Positions 8,845 through 18,500 of a stretch of 64,000 nucleotides of DNA are shown here, piece by piece (the stretch's first letter is position 1; every line of letters starts with the position of its first letter). The notes below the pieces were generated by a model. It saw only the letters and a list, made by a program, of their open reading frames with translations, was not told the DNA's origin and did no database searches. The stretch spans positions 1-64,000 of the forward strand of contig NZ_JABANE010000053.1 in the NCBI RefSeq assembly GCF_012844305.1. The letters run 5' to 3'. The position numbers were made by a program, and so were the translations under genes. This stretch comes from Flammeovirga aprica JL-4. GTDB taxonomy: Bacteria > Bacteroidota > Bacteroidia > Cytophagales > Flammeovirgaceae.

Positions 8845-10053
8845 TTATTCTTTTCCGTCTACGTAATCTTGAAGATACGAAAACTTCTCTGTCAGTTTTT
8901 TACCATGTGTGATGGTTGCTCCTGATACAACTCCTTTCGGTGTAACAAAAAGATCTTCCAACACATTATCAATCATCTGACGACCAAATGCTTCTGAAGC
9001 ATCTCTTGGCAATTCATTTGGCAAATTATCTACTGCCATTACTGTGATATTGTCCTTGCTTGTAAATGCTTTTTCATCATTTCCTGTAGAAGGATTGTAA
9101 TCATAAAGCGGATCAGCGATAGTCGATGGCCTTTTTGTACTTGGAATTGAACCTTCAATATCACAAGTTACATCTGCAATCACTTCTATTTTGAAGTCTT
9201 CTTTCTGAGCATCTTCTTTCGTGAACAATACCGGCGCTGCAGGATGCCAGAATGCTCCTGCTACTAACATATTTGTTACAGGAAGGAAGTCGCCGAAAGT
9301 TGATTTATAATCTGATGGATTAGCAAAGAAGTCTTTAATTTCAAATGCACTGCCGTCTTTCTTCTCGTGATAATCTTTTGATCTCAATTGTACAAAAACA
9401 GGGCGATCGAAATTCTCATTCAAGTAATCTTGCTTGCTCACTTTCTTTACTCCTGCCGCCAATAAAGTTTCAACAGCACCATTTGATACTCTTCCACTAC
9501 CTGTTAAAGCAATTTTGAAATCACTAGGTAACTTTACTTTTTTACATTCAATCCATAACTCATTCAGATCATGACATAGATGAGCAGGTTTTAAATCATA
9601 AATATTGTGACGTTTACCGTATGCCAATAAACCATTATAAGCACCTACAAGTCCAGCAAAACGTCCAAAGGCAATCACTCTTGAACCGTCTTCTCTTACT
9701 AACACTTCATAATCAACAATATCAATATTATTATTAAGGATTGCTCTTAGTAACTCTCTATTATAAGGTTGTTTTTTGATGGTATGAGAAAAGAAGAAAT
9801 ACTTTTTATCAGGAACCAATTCTGGAATAGGTACTTCTTTAATACCCAATAGAATATCGCAGTCGTCTACATTGTCTACAACAGCAATACCTGCCTCTTG
9901 GTATTCTTGGTCAGTATAGCATCTAATTGGACTTTTCTGAACATAGATTTCTACGTCAGGATATTTTTCCAATACTTCCTCACATTGAGTTGGAGTAAGT
10001 GCTACTCTTTTATCTTCAGGTACTTTTCCTTCTTTAATGATTCCTACTTTCAT
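8845..10053 (-). CDS. Saccharopine dehydrogenase-like (AlaDH/PNT family) oxidoreductase
   Basis: A 402-residue soluble enzyme of the alanine dehydrogenase/transhydrogenase fold. The N-terminal half opens with 'MKVGIIKEGKVPEDKRVALTP', the typical substrate-domain start. The NAD-binding part has 'KIALTGSGRVSNGAVETLLAAGV' (about residues 180-202). The C-terminal region has 'VIADVTCDIEGSIPST' and 'VDNLPNELPRDASEAF', which resemble fungal Lys1-type saccharopine dehydrogenase more than alanine dehydrogenase. It probably catalyses an NAD(P)-dependent amino-acid redox reaction; the exact substrate is not settled. It stands alone with its own terminator. Confidence 0.75.
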   Translation of the reverse strand: MKVGIIKEGKVPEDKRVALTPTQCEEVLEKYPDVEIYVQKSPIRCYTDQEYQEAGIAVVDNVDDCDILLGIKEVPIPELVPDKKYFFFSHTIKKQPYNRELLRAILNNNIDIVDYEVLVREDGSRVIAFGRFAGLVGAYNGLLAYGKRHNIYDLKPAHLCHDLNELWIECKKVKLPSDFKIALTGSGRVSNGAVETLLAAGVKKVSKQDYLNENFDRPVFVQLRSKDYHEKKDGSAFEIKDFFANPSDYKSTFGDFLPVTNMLVAGAFWHPAAPVLFTKEDAQKEDFKIEVIADVTCDIEGSIPSTKRPSTIADPLYDYNPSTGNDEKAFTSKDNITVMAVDNLPNELPRDASEAFGRQMIDNVLEDLFVTPKGVVSGATITHGKKLTEKFSYLQDYVDGKE

Positions 10054-10255
10054 GCTAATTTTTTTGATTTATGTATTAAGTTTTGGCTGTATGTAAATAA
10101 TCAGTTTCTAAAAAAGAAAGTCAATAGTTACAAAAACACCTTTCTTTTAAGTTCATAAACGAAGAACATGGAATGTCACGTTTTATAATATCCAAGCACT
10201 TCAAATCATCCGCGAAGATGAGAAAAAAATCATGATGTACAAAAAGTAACAGTAA

Positions 10256-10831
10256 TTACAATTCAGGAATATATTTATCCACATACCCCTGAAGGCCTAT
10301 TTTAGAGCCATAGCCTGTTGGTATAAAGCGCCAACCGTCATCTTCACGTACAAGTCGGGCAAATTCTACCTCAGTATCATCCCCAAAATCGGCGTCCAAG
10401 TCATAATGTAATACTTCGTATTGATTTTCAAGATTGAGTACTCTGATATAAGCCTCATCAAGATTACCAAAATTATGCCTTCTGTTTTTGGCATCATAAA
10501 TACTTACTATAAACACCAACTCTTTCACTACTGGAGAAATAAAAGGTAAATTCAATAGAATCTCTTCATCATCTCCTTCACTATCTCCTATCCTATTATC
10601 ACCTCTGTGCTTTACCATTCCATCCGGTGACTCTAAATTATTATAAAAGACAAAAAATTCATCACCAGGAAGTTTTCCATCCTCTCCTAACATAAAGACT
10701 GATGCGTCCAAATCCAATTGTCCACCTCTTCTCACTTCCCAACCCAAACCAATTTTGATTTTACTTAGTTTTTGTTCGGCCGCTTCCTTTAAACGAATTC
10801 CTTTCCCTTTCCTTACAATTTTAGTTGCCAT
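10256..10831 (-). CDS. TerD-family stress protein
   Basis: A 191-residue cytoplasmic protein with the TerD signature: 'KIGLGWEVRRGGQLDLDASVFML' (about residues 26-48), acidic calcium-binding loops 'GDNRIGDSEGDDEEI' (about 77-91) and 'VFIVSIYDAKNRRHNFGNLDEAYIRV'. TerD proteins bind Ca2+ and go with tellurite and general stress phenotypes. No other ter gene (TerC, TerZ, TerB) is beside it, so it is an orphan TerD. Length matches the family. Confidence 0.9.
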   Translation of the reverse strand: MATKIVRKGKGIRLKEAAEQKLSKIKIGLGWEVRRGGQLDLDASVFMLGEDGKLPGDEFFVFYNNLESPDGMVKHRGDNRIGDSEGDDEEILLNLPFISPVVKELVFIVSIYDAKNRRHNFGNLDEAYIRVLNLENQYEVLHYDLDADFGDDTEVEFARLVREDDGWRFIPTGYGSKIGLQGYVDKYIPEL

Positions 10832-10953
10832 ATGTTTTTGCCTTGATGCTTACTGTTTATTATTTTGCAATAGAGATATTTTGAGCTTCAAATGCTAAGT
10901 AGGAGCTTAAATATACAATCATAATAACCAATTCTCACAAAGACAACAAACAC

Positions 10954-12078
10954 ATGATAAGCTTCTGGGAAAAAGACTCTTTTATTCAATATGACTTCAT
11001 TATAATAGGCAGTGGGATTGTAGGACTAACTACTGCCATCGAATACAAGGAATCACATCCAAAAGAAAAAGTTCTGATTATAGAAAAAGGAATTCTTCCA
11101 TTGGGTGCAAGTACAAAAAATGCTGGATTTGCTTGTTTTGGAAGTCTGACAGAAATCTGTGATGATTTAGAAAATATGCCTGCCGACAAAGTAATTGAAA
11201 CAGTTGAAAAAAGATATATTGGGCTTCAAAAACTCAGAAAGAGGCTCGGCGACTCTAATTTTGGATTTCAACAACTTGGAGGATATGAACTAATCACGGA
11301 AGAACAGAAAAAGTATTTAGAAAGAACAGAAGAAATCAATACACTCCTCTATCCTATTTTTAAAGAAAAAGTATTTTCTGTTGCTAATGATAAAATCAAG
11401 TCCTTTGGTTTTCATCACAAAACTGTGAAGCACCTTCTTTTTAATCAATTTGAAGGGCAAATCCATACAGGTAAAATGATGAAGGGTTTGATCGATTTAG
11501 CAAGGTCAATTGACATTGAAATTATTACAGGTACTGAAGTCACAGATTTTGTGGATGATGGTGACAAAGTCATTGTCAATTGTAGGAATCAGACACAGAA
11601 AGTAGATTTTTATGCTGAAAAGATTTCAATTTGTGTCAATGCTTTCGCTCAGAAACTGTTGCCTCAATTAGAGGTGCATCCAGGCCGAGGGCAAGTGGTC
11701 ATTACAAATCCTATTCAAGACTTACCCATAAAAGGTACTTTCCATATGGACAGAGGCTATTATTATTTTAGAAATGTAGGCAACAGAATATTATTAGGTG
11801 GGGGAAGAAACTTAGATTATGAAGGTGAAACGACCACTGAAATAAAAACGACTTCCAATATTATTCATCATTTACAACTCCTGTTGAAAGAGGTTATTCT
11901 ACCACAGACTCCACATTATATAGATATGAAATGGGCAGGTATTATGGCCTTCGGCGATCAGAAAGCACCCATCATCAAATTACTTTCAGATAGAATAGGC
12001 ATTGGTGTAAGAATGGGAGGAATGGGAGTTGCCATAGGCTCTGAAGTAGGGAAAGAAATCAACAATCTTTTTGATTGA
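10954..12078 (+). CDS. FAD-dependent oxidoreductase (DAO family)
   Basis: A 374-residue flavoprotein. The N-terminal dinucleotide motif 'IIIGSGIVGLTTAIEY' (about residues 15-30) is followed by the acidic residue 'LIIEKG' that binds the ribose, and the C-terminus has the DAO closing motif 'DRIGIGVRMGGMGVAIGSEVGKEI'. DAO-family enzymes oxidise amino acids, sarcosine or glycerol-3-phosphate. The 'STKNAGFACFGS' stretch is common in Bacteroidota homologues. The substrate cannot be read from sequence. It is divergent from terD with no obvious operon partner. Confidence 0.8.
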   Translation: MISFWEKDSFIQYDFIIIGSGIVGLTTAIEYKESHPKEKVLIIEKGILPLGASTKNAGFACFGSLTEICDDLENMPADKVIETVEKRYIGLQKLRKRLGDSNFGFQQLGGYELITEEQKKYLERTEEINTLLYPIFKEKVFSVANDKIKSFGFHHKTVKHLLFNQFEGQIHTGKMMKGLIDLARSIDIEIITGTEVTDFVDDGDKVIVNCRNQTQKVDFYAEKISICVNAFAQKLLPQLEVHPGRGQVVITNPIQDLPIKGTFHMDRGYYYFRNVGNRILLGGGRNLDYEGETTTEIKTTSNIIHHLQLLLKEVILPQTPHYIDMKWAGIMAFGDQKAPIIKLLSDRIGIGVRMGGMGVAIGSEVGKEINNLFD

Positions 12079-12164
12079 TTTAGAAACAAAAGGATTCATT
12101 CACTGTTATTAAAGCATTAGAAATAGGGTCTTTACTAAAAAAAGGTGACATTCATCATCAAAAA

Positions 12165-12180
12165 TAAGAGCATATTTCAA
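12165..12180 (+). repeat. Solo end resembling the MITE terminus
   Basis: TAA followed by GAGCATATTTCAAA resembles the TAA-GAGCATGTTTGAAA end of the element at 878-1037. No matching opposite end lies within several hundred bases, so it may be a decayed remnant or chance. Confidence 0.2.
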
Positions 12181-12249
12181 AAAATAGATGCATATTGCAT
12201 CGCATAAAAATTATAGGTTACTAAACTTCAAAAAACATATAACTAAATC

Positions 12250-12876
12250 ATGAGTTTACTTCTTACGCACCGAATAATCGTATCACTATTCTTATTAATT
12301 TATCTTGTTAAGGCTGTTTTGATGTTCTTAGGAAAAGATAAATTTGAAAAGTTTGCCAAAGTTGTGAAAGTACCTGAAATGATCATTTCGTTCTTGTTCT
12401 TAGCAACTGGAGGGTATTTATTATATGTTATTCCATTATATACTAAAGCTTTAACCATCAAATTTGGATTAGTAGTCGCTTCCATTCCATTAGCGGTCAT
12501 TGCTACTAAAAAATTCAACAAAATCTTGATGGTGCTTTCATTGTTCTGCTTGATCATGGCATACGGTATGGCCGAAATGCACAGAGCTTCAGCAAAGAAA
12601 CAATTAACTGGTGGAACTGACACCGTAGAAACGGCTGATGGAACAGTATTATCAGGAAAGGACTTATTCACTAAGAAATGTTCACAATGTCATGGTATTG
12701 ATGGAGATGCACAGAGAAGTAATGCTCCAAAATTATCAGAAAGTAAGCTTGGCGACGCTGAAATCAAGCATCTTGTAAGAAACGGTAAAGGAATTATGTT
12801 CTCATTCAGTGAGAAAGATATCTCTAACGAAGAGCTTGAAGCGATTACAAAATATGCGAAGTCACTAAGAAATTAG
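12250..12876 (+). CDS. SirB2-like membrane domain fused to cytochrome c
   Basis: A 208-residue protein. Residues 1-110 hold four membrane helices with the SirB2-like layout: a His in the first helix ('LLLTHRII'), then 'VPEMIISFLFLATGGYLL' and 'KFGLVVASIPLAVIATKKFNK'. After a linker (111-135) comes a class I cytochrome c domain with C144-S-Q-C147-H148 and a likely axial Met183. The haem domain would face the periplasm. It probably carries electrons in the respiratory chain; the partner is unknown. The fusion is uncommon to my knowledge. It sits just upstream of rimP-nusA-infB but is separated by a terminator. Confidence 0.75.
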   Translation: MSLLLTHRIIVSLFLLIYLVKAVLMFLGKDKFEKFAKVVKVPEMIISFLFLATGGYLLYVIPLYTKALTIKFGLVVASIPLAVIATKKFNKILMVLSLFCLIMAYGMAEMHRASAKKQLTGGTDTVETADGTVLSGKDLFTKKCSQCHGIDGDAQRSNAPKLSESKLGDAEIKHLVRNGKGIMFSFSEKDISNEELEAITKYAKSLRN

Positions 12877-12884
12877 AAATTCTA

Positions 12885-12914
12885 TTGCAATTTAATTTCG
12901 ATTAAGTATCTTTG
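12885..12914 (+). promoter_or_regulatory. Bacteroidetes-type promoter ahead of the rimP operon
   Basis: TTG (12885-12887), a 19-nt spacer and TATCTTTG (12907-12914) match the -33 TTG / -7 TAnnTTTG consensus of Bacteroidota. Transcription should start near 12920, which is before a strong terminator at 12941-12963. Confidence 0.65.
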
Positions 12915-12940
12915 TGACAACATCACGAAAAAGCATCTAG

Positions 12941-12963
12941 AAGGGAGCGAATTTAGCTCCCTT
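12941..12963 (+). terminator. Terminator/attenuator upstream of rimP-nusA-infB
   Basis: AAGGGAGC (12941-12948) pairs with GCTCCCTT (12956-12963), 7-nt loop, followed by a T run. It can end the cytochrome transcript. Because a consensus promoter lies 27 bp before it, it could also stop transcripts starting there after about 45-50 nt. Confidence 0.75.
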
Positions 12964-13121
12964 TTTTGTTTGCTTTTTTTTAGATGACCTTTAGAATTTT
13001 ATTTATATTGAGCTGGATTTTAACGCTTTAGTGAATAGTTAATTCTAACTAAATAAAGTTTCGAAATAGATGACTATTTCAGGACAAACTAAATTTTTAA
13101 AATTTTATACAGTAAAGTTGT

Positions 13122-13589
13122 ATGGATTTAAGTGGACAAATAAAAGAGATCGTTGAAGCACATTTAGAAGATGATTCTTTATATGTTGTTAAAGTGGAAG
13201 TGAAAGCTGGCCGCCGTATGAAAGTTTTAATTATCTTGGACGGCGATAAGGGAGTAACAATTGAAGCTGTAACAAAAATTTCAAGAAGTGTAGGTCATGA
13301 AATTGATGAGAGAGATCTTATCAAAGATGAATACAATTTTGAAGTTACATCAGCAGGTGTTGGCGAACCTTTAGAACTACACAGACAATACAACAAAAAT
13401 ATTGGTAGAAAAGTAACGGTCACTAGAGGCAACGAAACCAAGTTTACTGGTGAATTGAAAGCTGTTACAGAAGAAGAGGTCACTATTGATGCTGAAATTA
13501 AAGAAAAAGGAAAAAAGAAAGTTGAGATTAAAGAAATGATTATTCCTTTCAGCGACATCAAAAGTACAGTTGTAGAAGTATCATTTTAA
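13122..13589 (+). CDS. rimP: Ribosome maturation factor RimP
   Basis: A 155-residue protein with the two-domain RimP layout: an alpha/beta N-terminal domain ('LYVVKVEVKAGRRMKVLIILDGDKGVTIEAVTKISRSVGHEID') with the conserved 'NFEVTSAGVGEPL' motif (about residues 67-85), then a C-terminal SH3-like barrel ('GRKVTVTRGNETKFTGELKAV'). RimP assists late 30S subunit assembly. It is first in the conserved rimP-nusA-infB operon, with 40 bp before nusA. Gene order confirms the call. Confidence 0.95.
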   Translation: MDLSGQIKEIVEAHLEDDSLYVVKVEVKAGRRMKVLIILDGDKGVTIEAVTKISRSVGHEIDERDLIKDEYNFEVTSAGVGEPLELHRQYNKNIGRKVTVTRGNETKFTGELKAVTEEEVTIDAEIKEKGKKKVEIKEMIIPFSDIKSTVVEVSF

Positions 13590-13629
13590 ATAAAATCAAC
13601 CATAATCGAAAAAATAAACAGTTGCAGAT

Positions 13630-15207
13630 ATGAATAGCATGGAACTAATCGAATCGTTTAAGGAATTTGCCAAAATGAAAGGCATTGACCGTCCTACAAT
13701 GATCAAAATCTTGGAGGATGTTTTCAAAACAATGATTCGTAAGCAATATGGTGATGACGCTACATTTGATGTAATTATCAACGTAGATGCAGGTGATTTG
13801 GAAATTTGGCGTTACCGTCAAATCGTTGCTGATGACGCTGAAGAATTTGATGCTCAAACTCAAATTCACTTGACTGACGCAAAGAAAATCGAGGAAGACT
13901 TTGAGGTAGACGAGGAAGTAGCAGAAGCAGTTGAGATTGATTTCTTTGGTAGAAGAATGGTACAAACTGCTCGTCAGACATTAATTCAGAAAGTAAAAGA
14001 CCTTGAGAAAAAGGTTCTTTTTGATCAATATAAAGAGCGTGTTGGTGAACTGATCATGGGTGAGGTTTATCAAACGTTAGGTAGAGAGTTAATTATCATT
14101 GACCAAGACAACAATGAGCTTTCTTTACCAAGAAACGAAATGATTTCTAAAGATCGTTATAGAAAAGGCGATCACGTTCGTGCGGTAATCGACCGTGTAG
14201 AAATGAACAACAACAACCCGAAGATTGTTCTTTCACGTACTTCACCTTTATTCTTACGTCTTTTATTCGAACAAGAAGTTCCTGAAATCTTTGACGGCTT
14301 GATCGCGATCAGAAACATCGTTCGTGAGCCAGGTGAAAGAGCAAAAGTTTCAGTGGAATCATTTGACGACCGTGTTGATCCAGTAGGTGCATGTGTAGGT
14401 ATGAGAGGTTCACGTATTCACTCCATCGTTCGTGAATTACAAAACGAGAACATCGACGTTATCAACTACACTGACAACTTGGACTTGATGATCAGACGTT
14501 CATTGAGCCCTGCTCATATCAATACTGTAAAAGTAAATGAGGAAGAGAAACGTGTGGAGGTAGTATTACCAAAAGATCAAGTTTCTTTAGCGATCGGTAA
14601 AGGTGGTCAGAATATCAAATTAGCTTCAATGTTAGTTGGATATGAAATCGACGTATTCAGAGAATTACAAGAGCATGAAGTAGAAGACTTCGATATTGAT
14701 TTGATGGAATTCAATGATGTATTTGATGATTGGATGCTTCTTGAGCTTAAAAATATTGGATTGGATACTGCAAAAGCGGTATTGGATCACGAAGTGGATG
14801 AATTAGTAAGAAGAACTGATCTTGAAGAGGAAATGATTCTTGCTATCATGCATACATTAAGAAAAGAGTTTGAAGATGATCAACAACAACAGGCTCCTCA
14901 AAATCAGCCAAGCAATGACATGATGGATGATGATGATGACTTTGAAGTAGATTACAGCGACGATGTTCTTGATGAAGATATTGCAGAAGTAACAAATGCT
15001 GCCGCTCAAAATAAAGCAGAAGCTAGTGAGAGCCCAAGTCTTGATGAATTCAAAAATGACATTGAAGAATGGATCATTGATGAGTTTAAGAAAGTAGGAC
15101 TTATCACAAAAGAAGATGTTTTGTCTCTTCCAAAACAAGATGTAATTGAAAAAACAGACTTGGAGGAAGAAACTGTTGATGAAGTAATTGCAGCAATTTC
15201 TAAATAA
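13630..15207 (+). CDS. nusA: Transcription termination/antitermination protein NusA
   Basis: A 525-residue NusA. In order: N-terminal RNA-polymerase-binding domain (1-130), S1 domain ('GEVYQTLGRELIIIDQDNNELSLPRNEMI', about 140-205), KH1 with 'RDVDPVGACVGMRGSRIHSIV'-type motif (here 'DDRVDPVGACVGMRGSRI', about 250-267) and KH2 with 'AIGKGGQNIKLA' (about 320-331). The C-terminus has an acidic linker and two helix-hairpin-helix-like units (about 360-415 and 470-525) resembling each other ('DDWMLLELKNIGLDTAKAVL' and 'EEWIIDEFKKVGLITKEDVL'). It controls pausing and termination and is a candidate autoregulator of its own operon. Confidence 0.97.
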   Translation: MNSMELIESFKEFAKMKGIDRPTMIKILEDVFKTMIRKQYGDDATFDVIINVDAGDLEIWRYRQIVADDAEEFDAQTQIHLTDAKKIEEDFEVDEEVAEAVEIDFFGRRMVQTARQTLIQKVKDLEKKVLFDQYKERVGELIMGEVYQTLGRELIIIDQDNNELSLPRNEMISKDRYRKGDHVRAVIDRVEMNNNNPKIVLSRTSPLFLRLLFEQEVPEIFDGLIAIRNIVREPGERAKVSVESFDDRVDPVGACVGMRGSRIHSIVRELQNENIDVINYTDNLDLMIRRSLSPAHINTVKVNEEEKRVEVVLPKDQVSLAIGKGGQNIKLASMLVGYEIDVFRELQEHEVEDFDIDLMEFNDVFDDWMLLELKNIGLDTAKAVLDHEVDELVRRTDLEEEMILAIMHTLRKEFEDDQQQQAPQNQPSNDMMDDDDDFEVDYSDDVLDEDIAEVTNAAAQNKAEASESPSLDEFKNDIEEWIIDEFKKVGLITKEDVLSLPKQDVIEKTDLEEETVDEVIAAISK

Positions 15208-15247
15208 TTCAATATCCTATTTTAGGATCTCTATTTAGAGCATAAAG

Positions 15248-15277
15248 AGAGGAGCTTACAATTCTATGGGCTCCTCT
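15248..15277 (+). terminator. Weak terminator after nusA
   Basis: AGAGGAGC (15248-15255) pairs with GCTCCTCT (15270-15277) across a 14-nt loop, with a T-rich but interrupted tail. It probably lets part of the transcription pass into infB. Confidence 0.45.
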
Positions 15278-15420
15278 TTATTATGTTTATTGTTTTTTAT
15301 CTCTACAAATAATTGTGAACACCACTGTGTTTTTGGCGGTTTTTGTAATGAAATCCAATAATAAGTGCAAAAAGGTAGCACTCACATGCAATTTAATTTA
15401 AGATTTAAAAAACAAACTTA

Positions 15421-15428
15421 TATCTTTG
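15421..15428 (+). promoter_or_regulatory. -7 box of a probable infB promoter
   Basis: TATCTTTG fits TAnnTTTG, 146 bp before the infB start codon. No clear TTG -33 element lies 17-23 bp upstream, so strength is uncertain. Confidence 0.45.
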
Positions 15429-15573
15429 CACTTTAGGAGCATTCATGTATTTCGGGTTGTCATGAAAATCACTCCTTTCATTTAAACTTTTAAGTTTAAA
15501 GGATATAAAGCTTCGGCTTTAACTTGAATTGCTGTGAAGCAATAATTTGAATTAGTATTACGAAAAGGAATAT
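15429..15573 (+). promoter_or_regulatory. Structured 5' leader of infB
   Basis: Three hairpins follow each other before the start codon: a 9-bp stem (15481-15489/15492-15500), AAAGC-TTCG-GCTTT (15507-15520, a C(UUCG)G tetraloop) and TTGCT/AGCAA (about 15529-15542). The compact order suggests a leader that controls infB translation or mRNA stability. I do not recognise it as a known riboswitch. Confidence 0.4.
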
Positions 15574-18500
15574 ATGGCAGATCAAAAGATGATCAGAATC
15601 GGCCAGGCGGCCAAAAAATTAAACGTTGGGCACTCAACGATAATCGAACAGCTGAAGAAGAAGAACATTGAAATTGATTCTCCTTCTCCAAACGGGAAGA
15701 TTACGCTTGAGCAGTTTGAAATGCTTAAAAAAATGAATGCAAAGTCAATGCAGGAAAAAGAAGAAGCATCTCAAATCTCTATATCGTCACAGGTTGGAAA
15801 TACTGTAATTGAGTCTAAAAAGAAAAAAGGACCAAAAACAGAAGAGAAAGAAGACGATCATCTGATCATCAAGAATTCTGCGACATCCGAAAATACGAAA
15901 AGTGAAAAAGAAGCTCAGCCAAAAAAGGCGGAGCCAGAAACATATAGTGGACGCCCAGGTCTTAAAGTAGTTGGGAAAATTGATCTCAACGAAAACAAAA
16001 AGAAAGCTGAGGCTCCAAAACAAAAACAAGAAATGCCAAAGCCTGAACAGAAAAAGCAAGAAGCTCCGAAAAAGGAAACTCCTGCTCCTGCTCCAAAGGC
16101 TGAGGAAAAGAAAGTAGCCAGCACTCCTACTCCTCCTAAAGCTGAAAAGCCAATAGAAGAGAAGAAGGAAGTAAAACCTGAGGCAAAACAGCCGGTGAAA
16201 AACGAGCCGAAAAAAGAAGCCTCAAAAGAAGCAAATAAAGCTCCAGAGAAGAAATCTGAGCAACCAACGCAAGAAGTGAAGAAAAAAGAACAAAATCCTC
16301 CGCAGACTCCGAAAGTTGAGAAAGCGAATAAGCCTGCAACGGCAAGCGAAAATCAAGATCAATCATCTGATAGTGCAACAGGTGCAACTGACTCAACAAT
16401 TAATGCTAAGGCCGACGAATTGAAAGGTCTTACTGTAGTCGGTAAAGTAGATCTTTCATCCTTTGAAAACCGTCGTAAGAAAAAGCCGAAGCCAGTTGCT
16501 TCTTCTGATGATAAGGGTGCTCCTCAGAAAAAACGTAAGAGAAAACGCGTTCCTGTAGGAAATTCTGAAAACCCTCAAGGTAGACAGCAAGGTCAAGGTG
16601 GCCAAGGCGGCAACAGACAAGGCGGTCAAGGTGGTAACAGAAACCAAGGTCAAGGCCAAGGCGGTAACAGACAAGGCGGACAAGGTGGCAACAGAAACCA
16701 AGGAGGCCAAGGCGGTAACAGGCAAGGCGGACAAGGTGGTAACAGAAACCAAGGAGGCCAAGGCGGTAACAGACAAGGCGGACAAGGTGGCAACAGAAAC
16801 CAAGGAGGCCAAGGTGGTAACAGACCAGGCGGACAAGGTGGTAACAGAAACCAAGGTCAAGGCCAAGGTGGTAACAAGCCAGGAGAAAAAACTTTCCGTA
16901 ATGCGGACGCTACTTCACAAAGAGGACAAGGCGGAAAAGGCGGAAACAACAAGAAGAAAAAAGGTAAATTATCAGAGAAGGATATCCAATCTGGAATGAA
17001 GAAAGCGAACCAACAGCTTAATCAGTCTGGATTCAAATCTACTCGTGGTAAACATAAACAAGCCAAAAAGAATAAGCGTGAAGCGGAAAACGAAGCACGT
17101 TTACAAAGAGAGGCAGCAGAATCGCATATCATTACAGTTACTGAGTTCATTTCTACAAGTGAGCTAGCAACAATGATGGATATCCCTGTAAGTGATATCA
17201 TCATGACATGTATGAATAATGGTATGTTCATCTCAATCAACCAACGTCTTGACAAAGAGACAATCGAGTTGATTACAACTGAATATAACTTCGAGGCTAA
17301 ATTCGCTTCAGCAGAAGAAGAAGTTGATGCTCCATTGGAGAAAGAAGATAAGCCAGAAGATTTACAAGAAAGAGCGCCTATCGTTACAATCATGGGTCAC
17401 GTTGACCACGGTAAAACGTCATTACTTGACTACATCCGTGATGCAAACGTAGCTGATGGTGAAGCAGGTGGTATCACGCAGCACATTGGTGCATATGATG
17501 TGACTACTAAAGCTGGTAAGAAAATCGCCTTCCTTGATACACCAGGTCACGAAGCCTTTACGGCCATGCGTGCTCGTGGTGCTAAGGTGACTGACGTTGC
17601 TATTATCGTAGTAGCAGCCGATGATCAGGTAATGCCTCAAACAAAAGAAGCAATCAACCACGCATTGTCAGCTGAAGTACCGATCGTAATCGCGATCAAC
17701 AAGGTTGATAAGCCAAATGCGAACGTAGATAATATTAAAACTCAACTTTCAGCATTGAATATCCTTGTTGAAGATTGGGGTGGTAAATACCAAGCTTTCG
17801 AAATCTCTGCAAAATTCGGTCAAGGTATTGACGAATTATTAGAAGGTGTACTTCTTGAAGCAGAAGTATTAGAATTAAAAGCTAATCCTAACAAAAACGC
17901 TGTAGGTACAGTAGTTGAAGCATCTCTTGATAAAGGACGTGGTTACTTAGCGACAGTTCTTGTTCAAGCAGGTACAATGAAAGTTGGTGATGTAATGCTT
18001 GCTGGTGGTTACTATGGTAAAGTGAAAGCAATGCTTGACCATAGAGGTCATAGAGTAGCAGAAGCTGGCCCTTCTACACCAGTCCAGGTATTAGGTCTTT
18101 CTGGTGCTCCTCAAGCAGGTGATAAACTGAATGTACTAGATACAGAACGTGAAGCAAGAGAGATTGCTAACAAGCGTGAGCAATTAGCACGTGAGCAAAG
18201 CTTAAGAGCTTCTCAACGTCCTAACCTAGACCTATTCAAGCGTCTTGCTCAAGGTGAGTTACAACAATTGAACTTGATCATCAAAGGTGACGTGGATGGT
18301 TCAGTGGAAGCATTATCAGATTCATTACTGAAACTTTCTAACGATGAAGTAGAAGTAAGAATTATCCACAAAGGTGTGGGTGCCCTTACTGAATCGGATA
18401 TCCTATTAGCAGCTGCTGACAAGGAGAACCCTACAATGATCATCGGTTTCCAAGTTCGTCCTACGCCAAACGCAAGAAAGCTTGCTGAAAACGAAGGTAT

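Noticed and set aside
16598-16999. 133-codon plus-strand frame rich in Lys/Ala/Thr inside infB, and an antisense frame at 16456-16866
   Set aside because: Both are other-frame readings of the 51-bp tandem repeat in infB; the repetitive composition keeps stops out. Not independent genes.
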